Assembly: GCA_963822825.1 (NCBI GenBank)
Contig: CAWGIW010000025.1
Span: 496,001 to 560,000, forward strand
DNA length: 64,000 nucleotides
DNA from: JAWWPY01 sp963822825
Lineage (GTDB): Bacteria; Actinomycetota; Actinomycetes; Streptosporangiales; Streptosporangiaceae
Direction of reading: 5' to 3'
Shown: piece by piece, positions 6,374 through 18,757 of the stretch
How positions within the stretch are numbered: the first letter of the stretch is position 1
Layout of the letters: each line of letters starts with the position of its first letter
Notes under the pieces: generated by a model
The model's database searches: none
The model's input: the letters and a program-made list of their open reading frames with translations, nothing else
Told to the model about the DNA's origin: nothing
Position numbers and translations under genes: made by a program

Positions 6374-8260
6374 ATGTCTTCTGTGCATCCGGCCAGGGGT
6401 GGTGCAGCACTTGGGGGCGGCAGCCCAGCACCTGGAGATGGTCCGCGCGGCGTTCCGGTGCTCGGCGACCGGAAGACGGTCCTGGAACCCGCCGAGATCA
6501 GGCGGGCATTGACCAGGATTGCCCACGAGATCCTCGAGCGGACCGACGGCGCTGCCGACGTGTTGCTGCTCGGTATCCCCACCCGCGGCGTCCCGCTCGC
6601 CAGCCGCCTGGCCGACCGCATCGAGCAGGTCGAGGGGCACCCGGTCCCGCATGGCTCACTGGACATCACCATGTACCGCGACGACCTGCGGCTGCACCCA
6701 GCCCGGGCACTCGGCCGCACAGAGGTCCCCGCGGAAGGGATCGATGGCCGGGTCGTGGTGCTCGTCGACGACGTGCTGTATTCGGGACGGACCGTGCGCG
6801 CCGCCCTCGACGCGCTCAATGACCTTGGCCGCCCACGGGCCGTCCAGCTCGCGGTCCTGGTGGATCGCGGCCACCGCGAACTGCCGGTCCGGCCCGACTA
6901 CGTCGGCAAGAACCTGCCGACCTCGCAGCAGGAGGTCGTACGCGTGCTGCTCACCGAGGTCAACGGCGAGGACGCCGTGCTCCTGGGCCGGGCCGCTGAG
7001 GCCCAGGCGGGCCGGTCACGGGCGGGCGGGGGACGGACGGGCGGGGCGCGGGCGGGCGGGCGCCAGCCCAGGGCACAGCGTCAGCCAGGACCACCGGGTC
7101 GAGCCAGCGGCACCGGGTCAGCCAGCGGCACCGGGTCAGCCAGCGGCACCGGGTCAGCCAGCGGCACCGGGTCAGCCAGCGGCACCGGGTCAGCCAGCGG
7201 CACCGGGTCAGCCACCGGCACCGGGTCAGCCACCGGCACCGGGTCAGCCACCGGCACCGGGTCAGCCACCGGCCCAAGGCCAGCCACCGGCCCAAGGCCA
7301 GCCACGAGCCGAGGAGGAGACGTGAAGCGCCATCTCATTTCGGCTGCGGATCTGAGCAGGGACGACGCCCTGCTGATCCTCGACACAGCGGACGAGCTGG
7401 CCCGGATGGCCGACCGCCCGATCAAGAAGCTGCCCACCCTGCGCGGGCGCACGGTGGTCAACCTGTTCTACGAGGACTCGACCCGGACCAGGATTTCGTT
7501 CGAGGCCGCGGCGAAGCGCCTGTCGGCCGACGTGATCAACTTCTCCGCGAAGGGGTCCAGCGTCGGCAAGGGCGAGAGCCTCAAGGACACGGCTCAGACA
7601 CTCGAGGCCATGGGCGCGGACGCGGTGGTCATCAGGCACAGCGCCTCAGGCACCCCGCACCGGCTGGCGACCTGGGTGCGCGGCAGCGTCATCAACGCCG
7701 GTGACGGCGCCCACGAGCATCCCACGCAGGCGCTGCTCGACGCGTTCACCATCCGCCGCCGATTCGGGCGAGGCACCGGAGCGCTGGACGGGCTGCACGT
7801 CACCATCGTGGGCGACGTGCTGCACAGCCGGGTGGCCAGGTCCAATGTCCTGCTGCTCCATACGCTCGGGGCGGAGGTGACTCTGGTAGCACCGCCCACG
7901 CTGCTGCCCGTCGCGGTCGATACCTGGCCGTGCGCGGTGGGATACGACCTGAATGCGGCGCTGCCCAAGAGCGATGTGGTGATGATGCTGCGCGTGCAGC
8001 AGGAGCGGATGAACGCGGCCTACTTCCCCAGCGTGCGCGAATACAGTCGGCGGTACGGCTTGGACGTCGCCCGGATGGCGCAGCTGCCCGAGCACGCCAT
8101 CGTGATGCATCCCGGCCCGATGAACCGGGGCGTGGAGATAGCGGCCGAGGTGGCGGACTCCCCCCGGTCAACGATCGTGGAGCAGGTCAGCAACGGCGTC
8201 AGCGTGCGGATGGCCGTGCTGTACTTGCTGCTGGGCGGGGCGGGGGAGAGCAATGACTGA
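6374..8260 (+). CDS. pyrR: PyrR (N-terminal part) reading uninterrupted into PyrB
   Basis: The frame that starts as PyrR never meets a stop and runs to the end of pyrB (628 residues). Residues ~30-210 are PyrR, a bifunctional pyr mRNA-binding regulator and uracil phosphoribosyltransferase: LLGIPTRGVPLASRLADRIE, the PRPP loop VVLVDDVLYSGRTVRAAL, and RPDYVGKNLPTS all look intact. From about residue 245 to 310 come eleven six-residue repeats (SGTGSA, TGTGSA, TGPRPA), then the PyrB sequence. PyrR normally ends near residue 190-200. Either the two enzymes are made as a fusion, or pyrB is started internally at GTG 7322 and PyrR lost its stop when the repeats expanded. A frameshift error hiding a stop is also possible, because this operon has many. 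Confidence 0.8.
   Translation: MSSVHPARGGAALGGGSPAPGDGPRGVPVLGDRKTVLEPAEIRRALTRIAHEILERTDGAADVLLLGIPTRGVPLASRLADRIEQVEGHPVPHGSLDITMYRDDLRLHPARALGRTEVPAEGIDGRVVVLVDDVLYSGRTVRAALDALNDLGRPRAVQLAVLVDRGHRELPVRPDYVGKNLPTSQQEVVRVLLTEVNGEDAVLLGRAAEAQAGRSRAGGGRTGGARAGGRQPRAQRQPGPPGRASGTGSASGTGSASGTGSASGTGSASGTGSASGTGSATGTGSATGTGSATGTGSATGPRPATGPRPATSRGGDVKRHLISAADLSRDDALLILDTADELARMADRPIKKLPTLRGRTVVNLFYEDSTRTRISFEAAAKRLSADVINFSAKGSSVGKGESLKDTAQTLEAMGADAVVIRHSASGTPHRLATWVRGSVINAGDGAHEHPTQALLDAFTIRRRFGRGTGALDGLHVTIVGDVLHSRVARSNVLLLHTLGAEVTLVAPPTLLPVAVDTWPCAVGYDLNAALPKSDVVMMLRVQQERMNAAYFPSVREYSRRYGLDVARMAQLPEHAIVMHPGPMNRGVEIAAEVADSPRSTIVEQVSNGVSVRMAVLYLLLGGAGESND
7106..7303 (+). repeat. Eleven in-frame 18-bp repeats between pyrR and pyrB
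   Basis: The 18-bp unit AGCGGCACCGGGTCAGCC and close variants are repeated eleven times in frame: six SGTGSA, three TGTGSA and two TGPRPA units. Unit length is a multiple of three, so copy-number change keeps the pyrR-pyrB frame open. Confidence 0.9.
7322..8260 (+). CDS. pyrB: Aspartate carbamoyltransferase catalytic subunit
   Basis: PyrB joins carbamoyl phosphate and aspartate to carbamoyl-aspartate, the first committed pyrimidine step. From the internal GTG at 7322 it has 312 residues, normal for the family. It carries the carbamoyl-phosphate loop FYEDSTRTRISFE, the GSSVGKGES loop, HPTQALLDAFTI, GDVLHSRVARSN and HPGPMNRGVEI. GAGGAGGAG (7311-7319) supplies a ribosome-binding site for this start, though the frame is also open to pyrR upstream. 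It overlaps pyrC by 8 bases. All catalytic residues look intact. Confidence 0.93.
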   Translation: MKRHLISAADLSRDDALLILDTADELARMADRPIKKLPTLRGRTVVNLFYEDSTRTRISFEAAAKRLSADVINFSAKGSSVGKGESLKDTAQTLEAMGADAVVIRHSASGTPHRLATWVRGSVINAGDGAHEHPTQALLDAFTIRRRFGRGTGALDGLHVTIVGDVLHSRVARSNVLLLHTLGAEVTLVAPPTLLPVAVDTWPCAVGYDLNAALPKSDVVMMLRVQQERMNAAYFPSVREYSRRYGLDVARMAQLPEHAIVMHPGPMNRGVEIAAEVADSPRSTIVEQVSNGVSVRMAVLYLLLGGAGESND

Positions 8261-9550
8261 GAGCACCGGGGACTGGCTGATCAAGGGCGCCCGGCCGCTG
8301 GGCGGCCAGCCCAGCGACATCCTGATCCGCGGGGCGGTGATCGAGGCGGTCGGTCCCGGCCTCGGCGAACCGGGTGCGCGCGTGCTGGATGCCGGTGGCC
8401 TGATAGCCCTGCCCGGGCTGGTCAACCTGCATACCCACCTGCGCGAGCCGGGCCGGGAAGACGCGGAGACCGTCGAGACGGGCACCAGGGCCGCCGCGCT
8501 CGGCGGGTACACCGCCGTGCACGCCATGGCCAACACGGACCCCGTCGCCGACACGGCGGGCGTGGTCGAGCAGATCTGGCGGCTCGGCCGCCACGCGGGT
8601 CACTGTGATGTCCAGCCCGTTGGCGCTGTCACCGTTGGGCTCGGCGGGACGCGCCTGGCCGAACTGGGTGCGATGGCCGAGTCCGCCGCCCGGGTGCGGG
8701 TGTTCTCCGACGATGGACGCTGCGTGTCCGACGCGGTCCTCATGCGCCGGGCCTTGGAATACGTCAAGGCGTTCGACGGGGTGATCGCCCAGCATGCCCA
8801 GGAGCCGCGCCTCACCGAGGGGGCGCAGATGAATGAGGGGGAAGCGTCGGGACGGCTCGGCCTGACCGGCTGGCCGGCCGTCGCTGAGGAGGCGGTCATC
8901 GCGCGCGACTGCCTGCTCGCCGCGCACGTCGGTTCCGTGCTGCACGTGTGCCACGTATCCACGGCCGGCTCGTCGACATCATCCGCTGGGCGAAGGCCAA
9001 GGGCTGGCGGGTCACCGCCGAGGTGACCCCGCACCACCTGCTGCTCACCGACGAGCTTGCGGCCAGCTACGACCCCGTCTTCAAGGTGAACCCCCCGCTG
9101 CGCACGGCGGCCGACGTGGCGGCGCTCCGGCAGGGTCTGGCCGACGGCACAATCGATTGCGTTGCGACCGATCACGCCCCGCACCCGCTGGAGGACAAGG
9201 AGACGGAGTGGAACACCGCCGCGTTCGGCATGACGGGGCTCGAGACCGCGCTGCGGGTGGTGCACGAAGCGATGGTCGAGACCGGCCTGCTCGACTGGGC
9301 CGGGGTGGCTGACCGCATGTCCGCCCGGCCCGCCGCGGTCGGCCGGCTGACCGGCCACGGCAACCCGCTGCTGGCCGGGTCGCCGGCCAGCCTGACGCTC
9401 TACGATCCCGAGCCGCGTGAGGCCGTAGACCCGCGGGCGCACGCATCAAGGAGCCGCAACACGCCGTTCGCGGGCATGGTGCTGCCCGGGCGGGTGGTGG
9501 CCACGTTCCTGCGGGGCCGCCCGACGGTGCTCGACGGGAAACTGGCCTGA
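8253..9550 (+). CDS. pyrC: Dihydroorotase (one frameshift in this sequence)
   Basis: This type I dihydroorotase cyclises carbamoyl-aspartate to dihydroorotate. The metal site is visible: HTHLREPGRED near the N-terminus, AMANTDP, HAQEPRLT, HVCHVST and ATDHAPH near the C-terminus. The frame breaks near base 8973, where GGCTCG-TCGACATC should read GGCTCGGTCGACATC: one G is missing. Both sides are perfectly conserved, so I treat the gene as intact with a sequence error. The ATG at 8253 overlaps the end of pyrB, and the stop overlaps the carA start (TGATG). M. tuberculosis has an extra membrane-protein gene between pyrC and carA; here there is none. Confidence 0.9.
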
Positions 9551-10705
9551 TGCCGGCCACCACCGGGACCCCCGGCCAGGCGGCGGCATCACCCGCGATC
9601 CTCGTCCTCGAGGACGGCACGACCTTCCACGGGACATCCTTCGGCGCTAGCGGCGGTGGGGAATCGTTGGGAGAAGTGGTCTTCAATACGGGGATGACCG
9701 GGTACCAGGAGACGCTGACCGACCCGTCATACTGCCGCCAGATCGTGGTCATGACCGCGCCGCATATCGGCAACACCGGCGTCAACGACGACGATCCAGA
9801 GTCCCGGCGCATCTGGGTCAGCGGCTACGTGGTCCGGGAGCCCGCCCGGATCGCCTCCAACTGGCGGTCGCGCCGGAGCCTGGATGACGAACTGCGGGCC
9901 CAGGGCGTGACCGGCATCGCGATCAGCGGCACTCGCGCGCTCACCAGGCACCTGCGGGACCGCGGCGCCATGCGGGCGGCGATCGCCACGGGCGGTGCCG
10001 ATCCGGGCGAGGTGTTGCAGCGGGTGCTGGCCAGCCCCTCCATGGTTGGCGCGGATCTGGCCCGCGAGGTGTCCACCACCGCCCCGTACACCGTGGACCC
10101 GCCGGCCGGTGTCGCCGTCCGGTACCGGGTCGCCGCCGTTGACCTGGGCATCAAGACAGCGACGCCGCGCTCCATGGGGCTGCGTGGCTGCCAGGTGCGG
10201 GTGCTGCCGGCCACCAGCACCGCGGCCGAGATCCTGGCCGACCGCCCCGACGGGGTGTTCTTCTCCAACGGGCCCGGTGACCCGGCGGCGGCTGGTTACG
10301 CGGTCGAGGCCATGCGCGGCGTGCTCGCCGAGCGCGTCCCGGTGTTCGGCATCTGTTTGGGCAGCCAGATCCTCGGCCGGGCGCTCGGCCTGGGCACCTA
10401 TAAGCTGCGGTTTGGGCATCGCGGCGTGAACCAGCCGGTCAAGGACCTGCGGAGCGGGCGGGTGCACATCACGAGCCACAACCACGGCTTCGCCGTGGCC
10501 ATGCCGGAAGGCGGTGCGTTCCACACCCCCTTCGGCCGGGCCCAGGTCAGCCACGTGAACCTGAACGACGGCGTGGTCGAGGGGCTGCGGCTGCTGGACA
10601 CCCCGGCCTTCAGCGTCCAGTACCACCCGGAGGCGGCCCCCGGGCCGCACGACGCCGTGGGCCTCTTCGACGAGTTCTGCGCTCTCATGGAGCGGGGGGC
10701 GCGCG

Positions 10706-10713
<8 letters not shown>
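9550..10713 (+). CDS. carA: Carbamoyl-phosphate synthase small subunit
   Basis: CarA is the glutamine amidotransferase subunit (387 residues) that passes ammonia to CarB for carbamoyl phosphate, serving both pyrimidine and arginine synthesis. The N-terminal domain (EDGTTFHGTSFGA, GEVVFNTGMTGYQETLTDPS) is followed by the class I glutaminase domain with the nucleophile in FGICLGSQILGRALG and the His/Glu pair in YHPEA. Many homologues have H or N where this has S in CLGSQ, next to the catalytic Cys. No frameshift is seen. It overlaps carB by 8 bases, which suggests translational coupling. Confidence 0.95.
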
Positions 10714-14220
<3,507 letters not shown>

Positions 14221-14279
14221 GTCGGCCGCGGGTCAGCCAGGCCCGGGTCAGGCGGCCGTGGCCAGGCGAGCACGGCGCC

Positions 14280-15294
14280 GTGACCGCCCGGGACGGCGAG
14301 CCGGGCGCGGACCCGGTGCAGGTGCAGATGCGCGGCACGGTACTCACCGTGCGCCAGGTGGACGCCTACTACGCGATGACGGTGGTCGCCCGGGCGATCG
14401 CGGCGCGGTTCCGGCCCGGCCAGTTCGTCGCGGTCGCCGTGGGCGGCCCGGAGACCTCCATGCTGCTGCGCCGCGCGTTCTCCATCCACGACGTGCGGCC
14501 CGACCACGGCGGCGCCGTGGAGTTCGTGTTCGCTGTGGTCGGGCGCCGGCACGCGATGGCTGGCCGAGCGCCGGACCAGGGACTACTCGACGTGGCCGGG
14601 CCGCTCGGGCGGCCGTTCCCGTGCCCCGCGACCCGGTGAGCTGCCTGCTGGTGGGCGGCGGCTACGGCAGCGCGCCGCTGTTCCCGCTGGCCGACCGGCT
14701 ACGCGGCCGCGGCTGCACGGTGGACTTCCTGCTCGGCGCGGCGAGCGCGCGACCGGGTGTTCGGCGCGCTGACCGCGCGCCGGACCGGGCGCACGGCCAT
14801 GGTCACCACCGAGGACGGTTCGTTGGGCGTCCGCGGGCTGGTCACCGACATGCTCAGCCAGGTGATCCACGAGGCGCGCACGGACGTGATCTACGCCTGC
14901 GGCCCGATGGGGATGCTGCGCGCAGGTCACCAGCCTGGCCAGCCGCTACGACATCCCGGTGCAGGCGCTGGTGGAGGAGTCCATGGCGTGCGGGATCGGG
15001 GTCTGCATGACCTGTGTGCTGCCGGTGGTAGGCGAGGACGGGGTTACCCGGATGGTGCGCTCCTGCGTGGACGGCCCGGTGTTCCGCGGCGACCTGGTGC
15101 GCTGGGACGACGTGGGCACGATCCCGTTCGACGCGCTCGGCGCGCCGGGCTGGAAGCCGCGCCCGCCGAGCCGCCAGGGTCGCCGGTCAGGGCGGCCCGG
15201 CTGCGCGGGGCGGGGGCAGCCCGGCCGGCACGGGCGCCGCCGGCCATGGGCAGCACCGGGCGCAGCGGGCGGAGGAGCGGGCCATGGCCGCTGA
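14280..15294 (+). CDS. pyrK: Dihydroorotate dehydrogenase electron-transfer subunit, frameshifted
   Basis: PyrK is the FAD and 2Fe-2S subunit that carries electrons from PyrD to NAD in class 1B dihydroorotate dehydrogenase. Visible parts are the ferredoxin-reductase barrel (AARFRPGQFVAVAVGG, LLRRAFSIHDV), the nucleotide-binding part (SCLLVGGGYGSAPLFPLADR, DVIYACGPMGML) and the iron-sulfur cysteines in ESMACGIGVCMTCVLPV with a fourth in RSCVDGPVF. About five single-base shifts break it (near 14543, 14588, 14630, 14750 and 14923). The GTG at 14280 is my best start. The C-terminal tail is Arg/Gly/Pro-rich. The last bases overlap pyrD. Confidence 0.82.
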
Positions 15295-16251
15295 CCTGCG
15301 GACCCGGCTGGGCCACGTGGAGCTGCCCAACCCCGGTCCTCACCGCGTCCGGGTGCGCCGGCGCGGGCCGCGAGCTGGCCCAGTTCTTCGACGTGGCCAA
15401 GATCGGTGCCATCGTCACCAAGTCGGTGCATGCTCGGACCGCGCGCAGGCCGGCCGACTCCGCGGATGGCCGAGACGCCGAGCGGCATGCTCAACTCGAT
15501 CGGCCTGCAAGGCCCGGGGATCGACGCGTTCCTGCAGCGGGACCTGCCATGGTTGCTGTCGCATGGCGCGCGTGCCGTGGTGTCGATCGCGGGCGGCAGC
15601 GTCGACGAGTTCGCGGAGCTTGCCGCGCGGCTCTCCGACGCGGCCGGGATCACCGCGATCGAGGTCAACATCTCCTGCCCGAACGTGGAAGACAGGGGAG
15701 AGGTTTTCGCCTGTGATCCAGGAGCCGCGGCCACGGTGGTCGAGGCGGTGCGCGCCCGGGCGCGCTACGACCTCCCGGTGTTCGTGAAACTTTCACCGGA
15801 CGTCACGGACATCGTGACGATCGCCCGGGCCTGCGTGGCGGCGGGCGCGGACGGTTTGTCGATGATCAACACCCTGCTCGGCATGGCGATCGACACCGAG
15901 ACGATGCGCCCGGTGCTGGCCGGGGTCACCGGCGGCCTGTCCGGCCCGGCGATCCGGCCGGTGGCTGTACGGTGCATCTGGCAGGTCCGCAAGGCGCTGC
16001 CCGATGTGCCGATCATTGGTATGGGCGGCGTCCGCACCGGCCGGGACGCGTTCGAGCTCCTCCTGGCCGGCGCGGCCATGGTCAGCGTCGGGACCACGAT
16101 TTTCCACGATCCCTCGGCCTGCATCCGGGTGCTCCGCGAGCTGGACGAGGAGCTCGCCAGCCGTGGGATCGAGCGGCTCGCGGATGTGGTGGGCCTGGCC
16201 CACGAACCGCGCACTTCCCAGGGGCGGCGGCTATCGGGAAACGCTAGGTAG
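15284..16251 (+). CDS. pyrD: Dihydroorotate dehydrogenase catalytic subunit, two frameshifts
   Basis: This FMN enzyme oxidises dihydroorotate to orotate. Because it follows pyrK it is a class 1B enzyme, with a catalytic Cys expected in place of Ser; the segment IEVNISCPNVEDRG fits. Other motifs are NPVLTASGCAGAGREL (after correcting an extra C near 15335), LNSIGLQGPGID, FVKLSPDVTD, GLSGPAIRPVAVR and IIGMGGVRTGRDA. A second extra base sits near 15430 (before ATGCTCGGA). The ATG at 15284, with GGAGGAG upstream, overlaps the end of pyrK by 11 bases. Apart from the two shifts, length and motifs are normal. Confidence 0.88.
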
Positions 16252-16279
16252 TGCAGTACTTTTGAATTGGGGAGGATCT

Positions 16280-16997
16280 TTGAGCCAGCCTGCGCCGATA
16301 GCCGTCGCCCTCGACGCGCCCGACCTGGAGACCGCGGCACGCTGGGCGGGGCTCGTCACACCACACGTAAGCACCGTCAAGATCGGTCTGGAGATGTACC
16401 TCAGGTACGGGCCGGGGGTGGTGGCCTCGATCCGGGGCGCGAGCGGGGTCAACGTTTTCCTCGACCTGAAGCTGCACGACATCCCGGCGACCGTCGCGGG
16501 CGCCGCGCGCGCGGTGGCGCGGCTACGGCCGGAACTGGTCACGGTGCACGCGACGGCCGGTCCCAGGGCCATCCGCGCCGCGGTAGAGGCGGCCCCCGAC
16601 ATCAAGATCGCTGCAGTGACCGTGCTGACCTCGCTGAGTCCCGCGGACCTCAAGCGGATCGGCATGGCGGGCCCGATCCAGGACGCGGTGCGCCGGCTGG
16701 CCGTGCTCGCCGTCGCGGCGGGCGCGCGGGCACTGGTCTGCTCCCCGCGAGGTCGCGGCGGTGCGGGCGGAAGTCGGCCCCGGCATCATGCTCATCACGC
16801 CCGGAGTGCGCCCCGCTGGCCACGACCCTAACGATCAGGCGAGGGTGGCGACCCCTGAGGAAGCCCTGCGGGCGGGGGCCGACCTGCTGGTCATCGGCCG
16901 TCCGATCACCGGCGCGCCCGACCCCGGCGCGGCGGCCGCGGCGATAGCCGCGCCGCTGAGAAGGCTCCAGGCTGCCCCGGGGGTATCCGCCCGCTAA
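16280..16997 (+). CDS. pyrF: Orotidine-5'-phosphate decarboxylase, one frameshift
   Basis: PyrF decarboxylates OMP to UMP, the last step of the operon's pathway. The short form is seen: IAVALDAPDLETAARW, KIGLEMYLRYG, the catalytic Lys/Asp array FLDLKLHDIP, TVHATAGPRAI, and the phosphate-binding end TPGVRPAGHDPNDQARVATP followed by LVIGRPITGA. The start is a TTG at 16280, chosen because GGGGAGGA lies five bases before it and the protein then begins directly at strand one. One shift near 16752 (after CTGCTCCCCGC) breaks the frame. It is 28 bases downstream of pyrD. Confidence 0.88.
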
Positions 16998-17445
16998 GCG
17001 AGTGCGCCCGACAAGTGCGCGGCGCCTGGCGGTGTGCTGTGGCGCTGTGCGTGTGCTGTGGCGGGCGTGGCGGCGGGCCTCTCGTGGCCGCCGGCCCGAA
17101 TCATGGGGCCAGCGAGCCATCCCGGGAGGTCCGCGGCGGTTGTCCGGGCGGCCGGGCGCGGCCCGCTGGACCACCCCGGGTAGTCCCCGGGGCGGTCCCG
17201 GTGGTTCGGGCCTGTCCGGGCGGTCCGGGCCATCCAGGGCGCTGCCCAGGCGGTCCGGGGCCGAGGTGCTGGCATGAGGGCGAGGGTAGCTTGTTTGGTT
17301 ACTCTAGGTATTCGGTCCCTTGCAAAGAGTAATAACGTGTAATTTATGACGTAACAAACGGGCGTTTGCGTTGCCCTCACGGTCTGAACTCGCTACTTTC
17401 CCTTCCCGACCGCATTTTTCGATTCGAAACCCGAGGTGACCCGGA
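16998..17445. other. Intergenic region: degenerate GC repeats then AT-rich mihF promoter
   Basis: The first 280 bases are GC-rich, with degenerate GGTCCGGGC-like repeats (about 17140-17270), and hold no supported gene. From about 17280 the composition turns AT-rich, as expected for the strong mihF promoter. A palindrome CAAACG-GG-CGTTTG lies at 17355-17368. Confidence 0.6.
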
Positions 17446-17769
17446 GTGGCTCTTCCTCCCCTCACTCCCGATCAACGAGCAGCAGCCCTAGAGAAGGCGG
17501 CCCGGGCGCGTAAGGAACGCGCCGAAGTCAAGAGCCGCCTCAAGCAGGCTAAGATCAGCCTGTCCCAAGTCCTCAAGGATGGCCAGAGCGATGACATCGT
17601 CGGAAAGATGAAAGTCTCCGCTCTGCTCGAGGCCGTCCCAGGGATCGGCAAGGTACGTGCCCGGCAGATCATGGAGCGGCTCGGCATCGCCGAATCGCGC
17701 CGTGTGCGTGGCCTGGGCGCTAACCAGCGCGCCGCCCTGGAGAATGAGTTCAGCGGCGGTGATATCTGA
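17446..17769 (+). CDS. mihF: Integration host factor, actinobacterial type (mIHF)
   Basis: This is a 107-residue basic nucleoid protein, essential in mycobacteria and involved in development and antibiotic control in Streptomyces (sIHF). It has a long N-terminal helix (TPDQRAAALEKAARARKERA, then KSRLKQAKISLSQVL) and a helix-two-turn-helix DNA-binding part (VSALLEAVPGIGKVRARQIM, then ERLGIAESRRVRGLG). It starts with GTG. Placement directly before gmk and rpoZ is the conserved actinobacterial order. It is intact. Confidence 0.95.
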   Translation: MALPPLTPDQRAAALEKAARARKERAEVKSRLKQAKISLSQVLKDGQSDDIVGKMKVSALLEAVPGIGKVRARQIMERLGIAESRRVRGLGANQRAALENEFSGGDI

Positions 17770-17888
17770 CCCAGCCTGAGGAGCCCAGGGACGGGCGCGG
17801 GGGACAGGGGTCCACGGCCGATTCGGGCGCTCATCGCGCACGCGGTACCGCGCTTGTCCGGGGGGGCTGCGGTTCCGGACTACTGACT

Positions 17889-18419
17889 GTGCTTTCCGGC
17901 CCTTCCGGCGTCGGCAAGAGCACCGTCGTCGCGGGTCTCCGGAAGGAATGCCCGGAAATCTGGCTCTCGGTGTCCGTAACCACCCGGCCGCCGAGGCCCA
18001 GTGAAGTTCACGGGCGTGAGTACCACTTTGTCAGCGACGCTGAGTTCGACGCGATGCTGGCCCGCGGGGAGTTCCTCGAATGGGCCAGATTCGCGGACCA
18101 CCGGTATGGCACCCCGCGCGCACCGGTCGAAGAGAAGCTGGCGGCGGGGATCCCCGCTCTCCTGGAGATCGACCTCGCGGGGGCCAGGCAGGTCCGGCGG
18201 GCGGTGCCTGACGCCCTCCTGGTGTTCCTGGCGCCACCGTCCTGGGCGGAACTGGTGCGCAGGCTCACCGGCCGTGGGACCGAGCCCCCCGACCTGGTCG
18301 AGCGCAGGCTGGCCGCGGCCAGGGTGGAACTCGCCGCGGAACCGGAATTCGACGTGACGCTGGTGAACACGTCCGTCGAAGATGTCTGTGACCAACTGGT
18401 AGCCTTGATCCTGGCCTAG
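17889..18419 (+). CDS. gmk: Guanylate kinase
   Basis: This enzyme phosphorylates GMP to GDP. The P-loop SGPSGVGKST, the GMP-binding part VSVTTRPPRPSEVHGREYHF, the lid region APPSWAELVRRLTGRGTE and the ending FDVTLVNTSVEDVCDQL are all clear. The start is a problem. GTG 17889 leaves only two residues before strand one (LSGPSG), while homologues carry 5-10 more. The frame stays open upstream to 17763 and reads LLTVLSGPSG, but contains no ATG, GTG or TTG. A start hidden by a base error upstream is therefore likely. Confidence 0.92.
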   Translation: MLSGPSGVGKSTVVAGLRKECPEIWLSVSVTTRPPRPSEVHGREYHFVSDAEFDAMLARGEFLEWARFADHRYGTPRAPVEEKLAAGIPALLEIDLAGARQVRRAVPDALLVFLAPPSWAELVRRLTGRGTEPPDLVERRLAAARVELAAEPEFDVTLVNTSVEDVCDQLVALILA

Positions 18420-18471
18420 TCTGGCCAATCATGCGTTGCTCGAAACGCTCTTCAATAACGGAAGGCACACG

Positions 18472-18735
18472 GTGGCAGGTATTCCCGCTGCGGAAGGCAT
18501 CACTAACCCGCCGATCGACGATCTGCTCGATGTCGTGAACAGCAAGTACCGGCTCGTCATCATGGCCGCGAAGCGGGCGCGGCAGATCAACGCCTACTAC
18601 GCTCAGCTCGGCGAGGGTCTCCTTGAGTACGTGGGCCCGCTCGTGGAAACCCGGGTCCAGGAGAAGCCGCTGTCCATTTCGCTCCGCGAGATCCGGCAGC
18701 GCCTGCTGACCGCTACGGACATCGTGGAGCCCTGA
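18472..18735 (+). CDS. rpoZ: RNA polymerase omega subunit
   Basis: This small subunit (87 residues from this start) helps assemble the beta' subunit of RNA polymerase. The core is conserved: EGITNPPIDDLLDVVNSKY, AAKRARQINAYYAQLGEGLL, EKPLSISLREIRQRLLT. I choose GTG 18472 because GGAAGG precedes it at the right distance and the protein then aligns with Streptomyces omega. A TTG at 18436 would add twelve unsupported residues. It lies between gmk and coaBC, the usual order. Confidence 0.93.
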   Translation: MAGIPAAEGITNPPIDDLLDVVNSKYRLVIMAAKRARQINAYYAQLGEGLLEYVGPLVETRVQEKPLSISLREIRQRLLTATDIVEP

Positions 18736-18757
18736 CCGGCTGACCCTGGCTGGGCAC

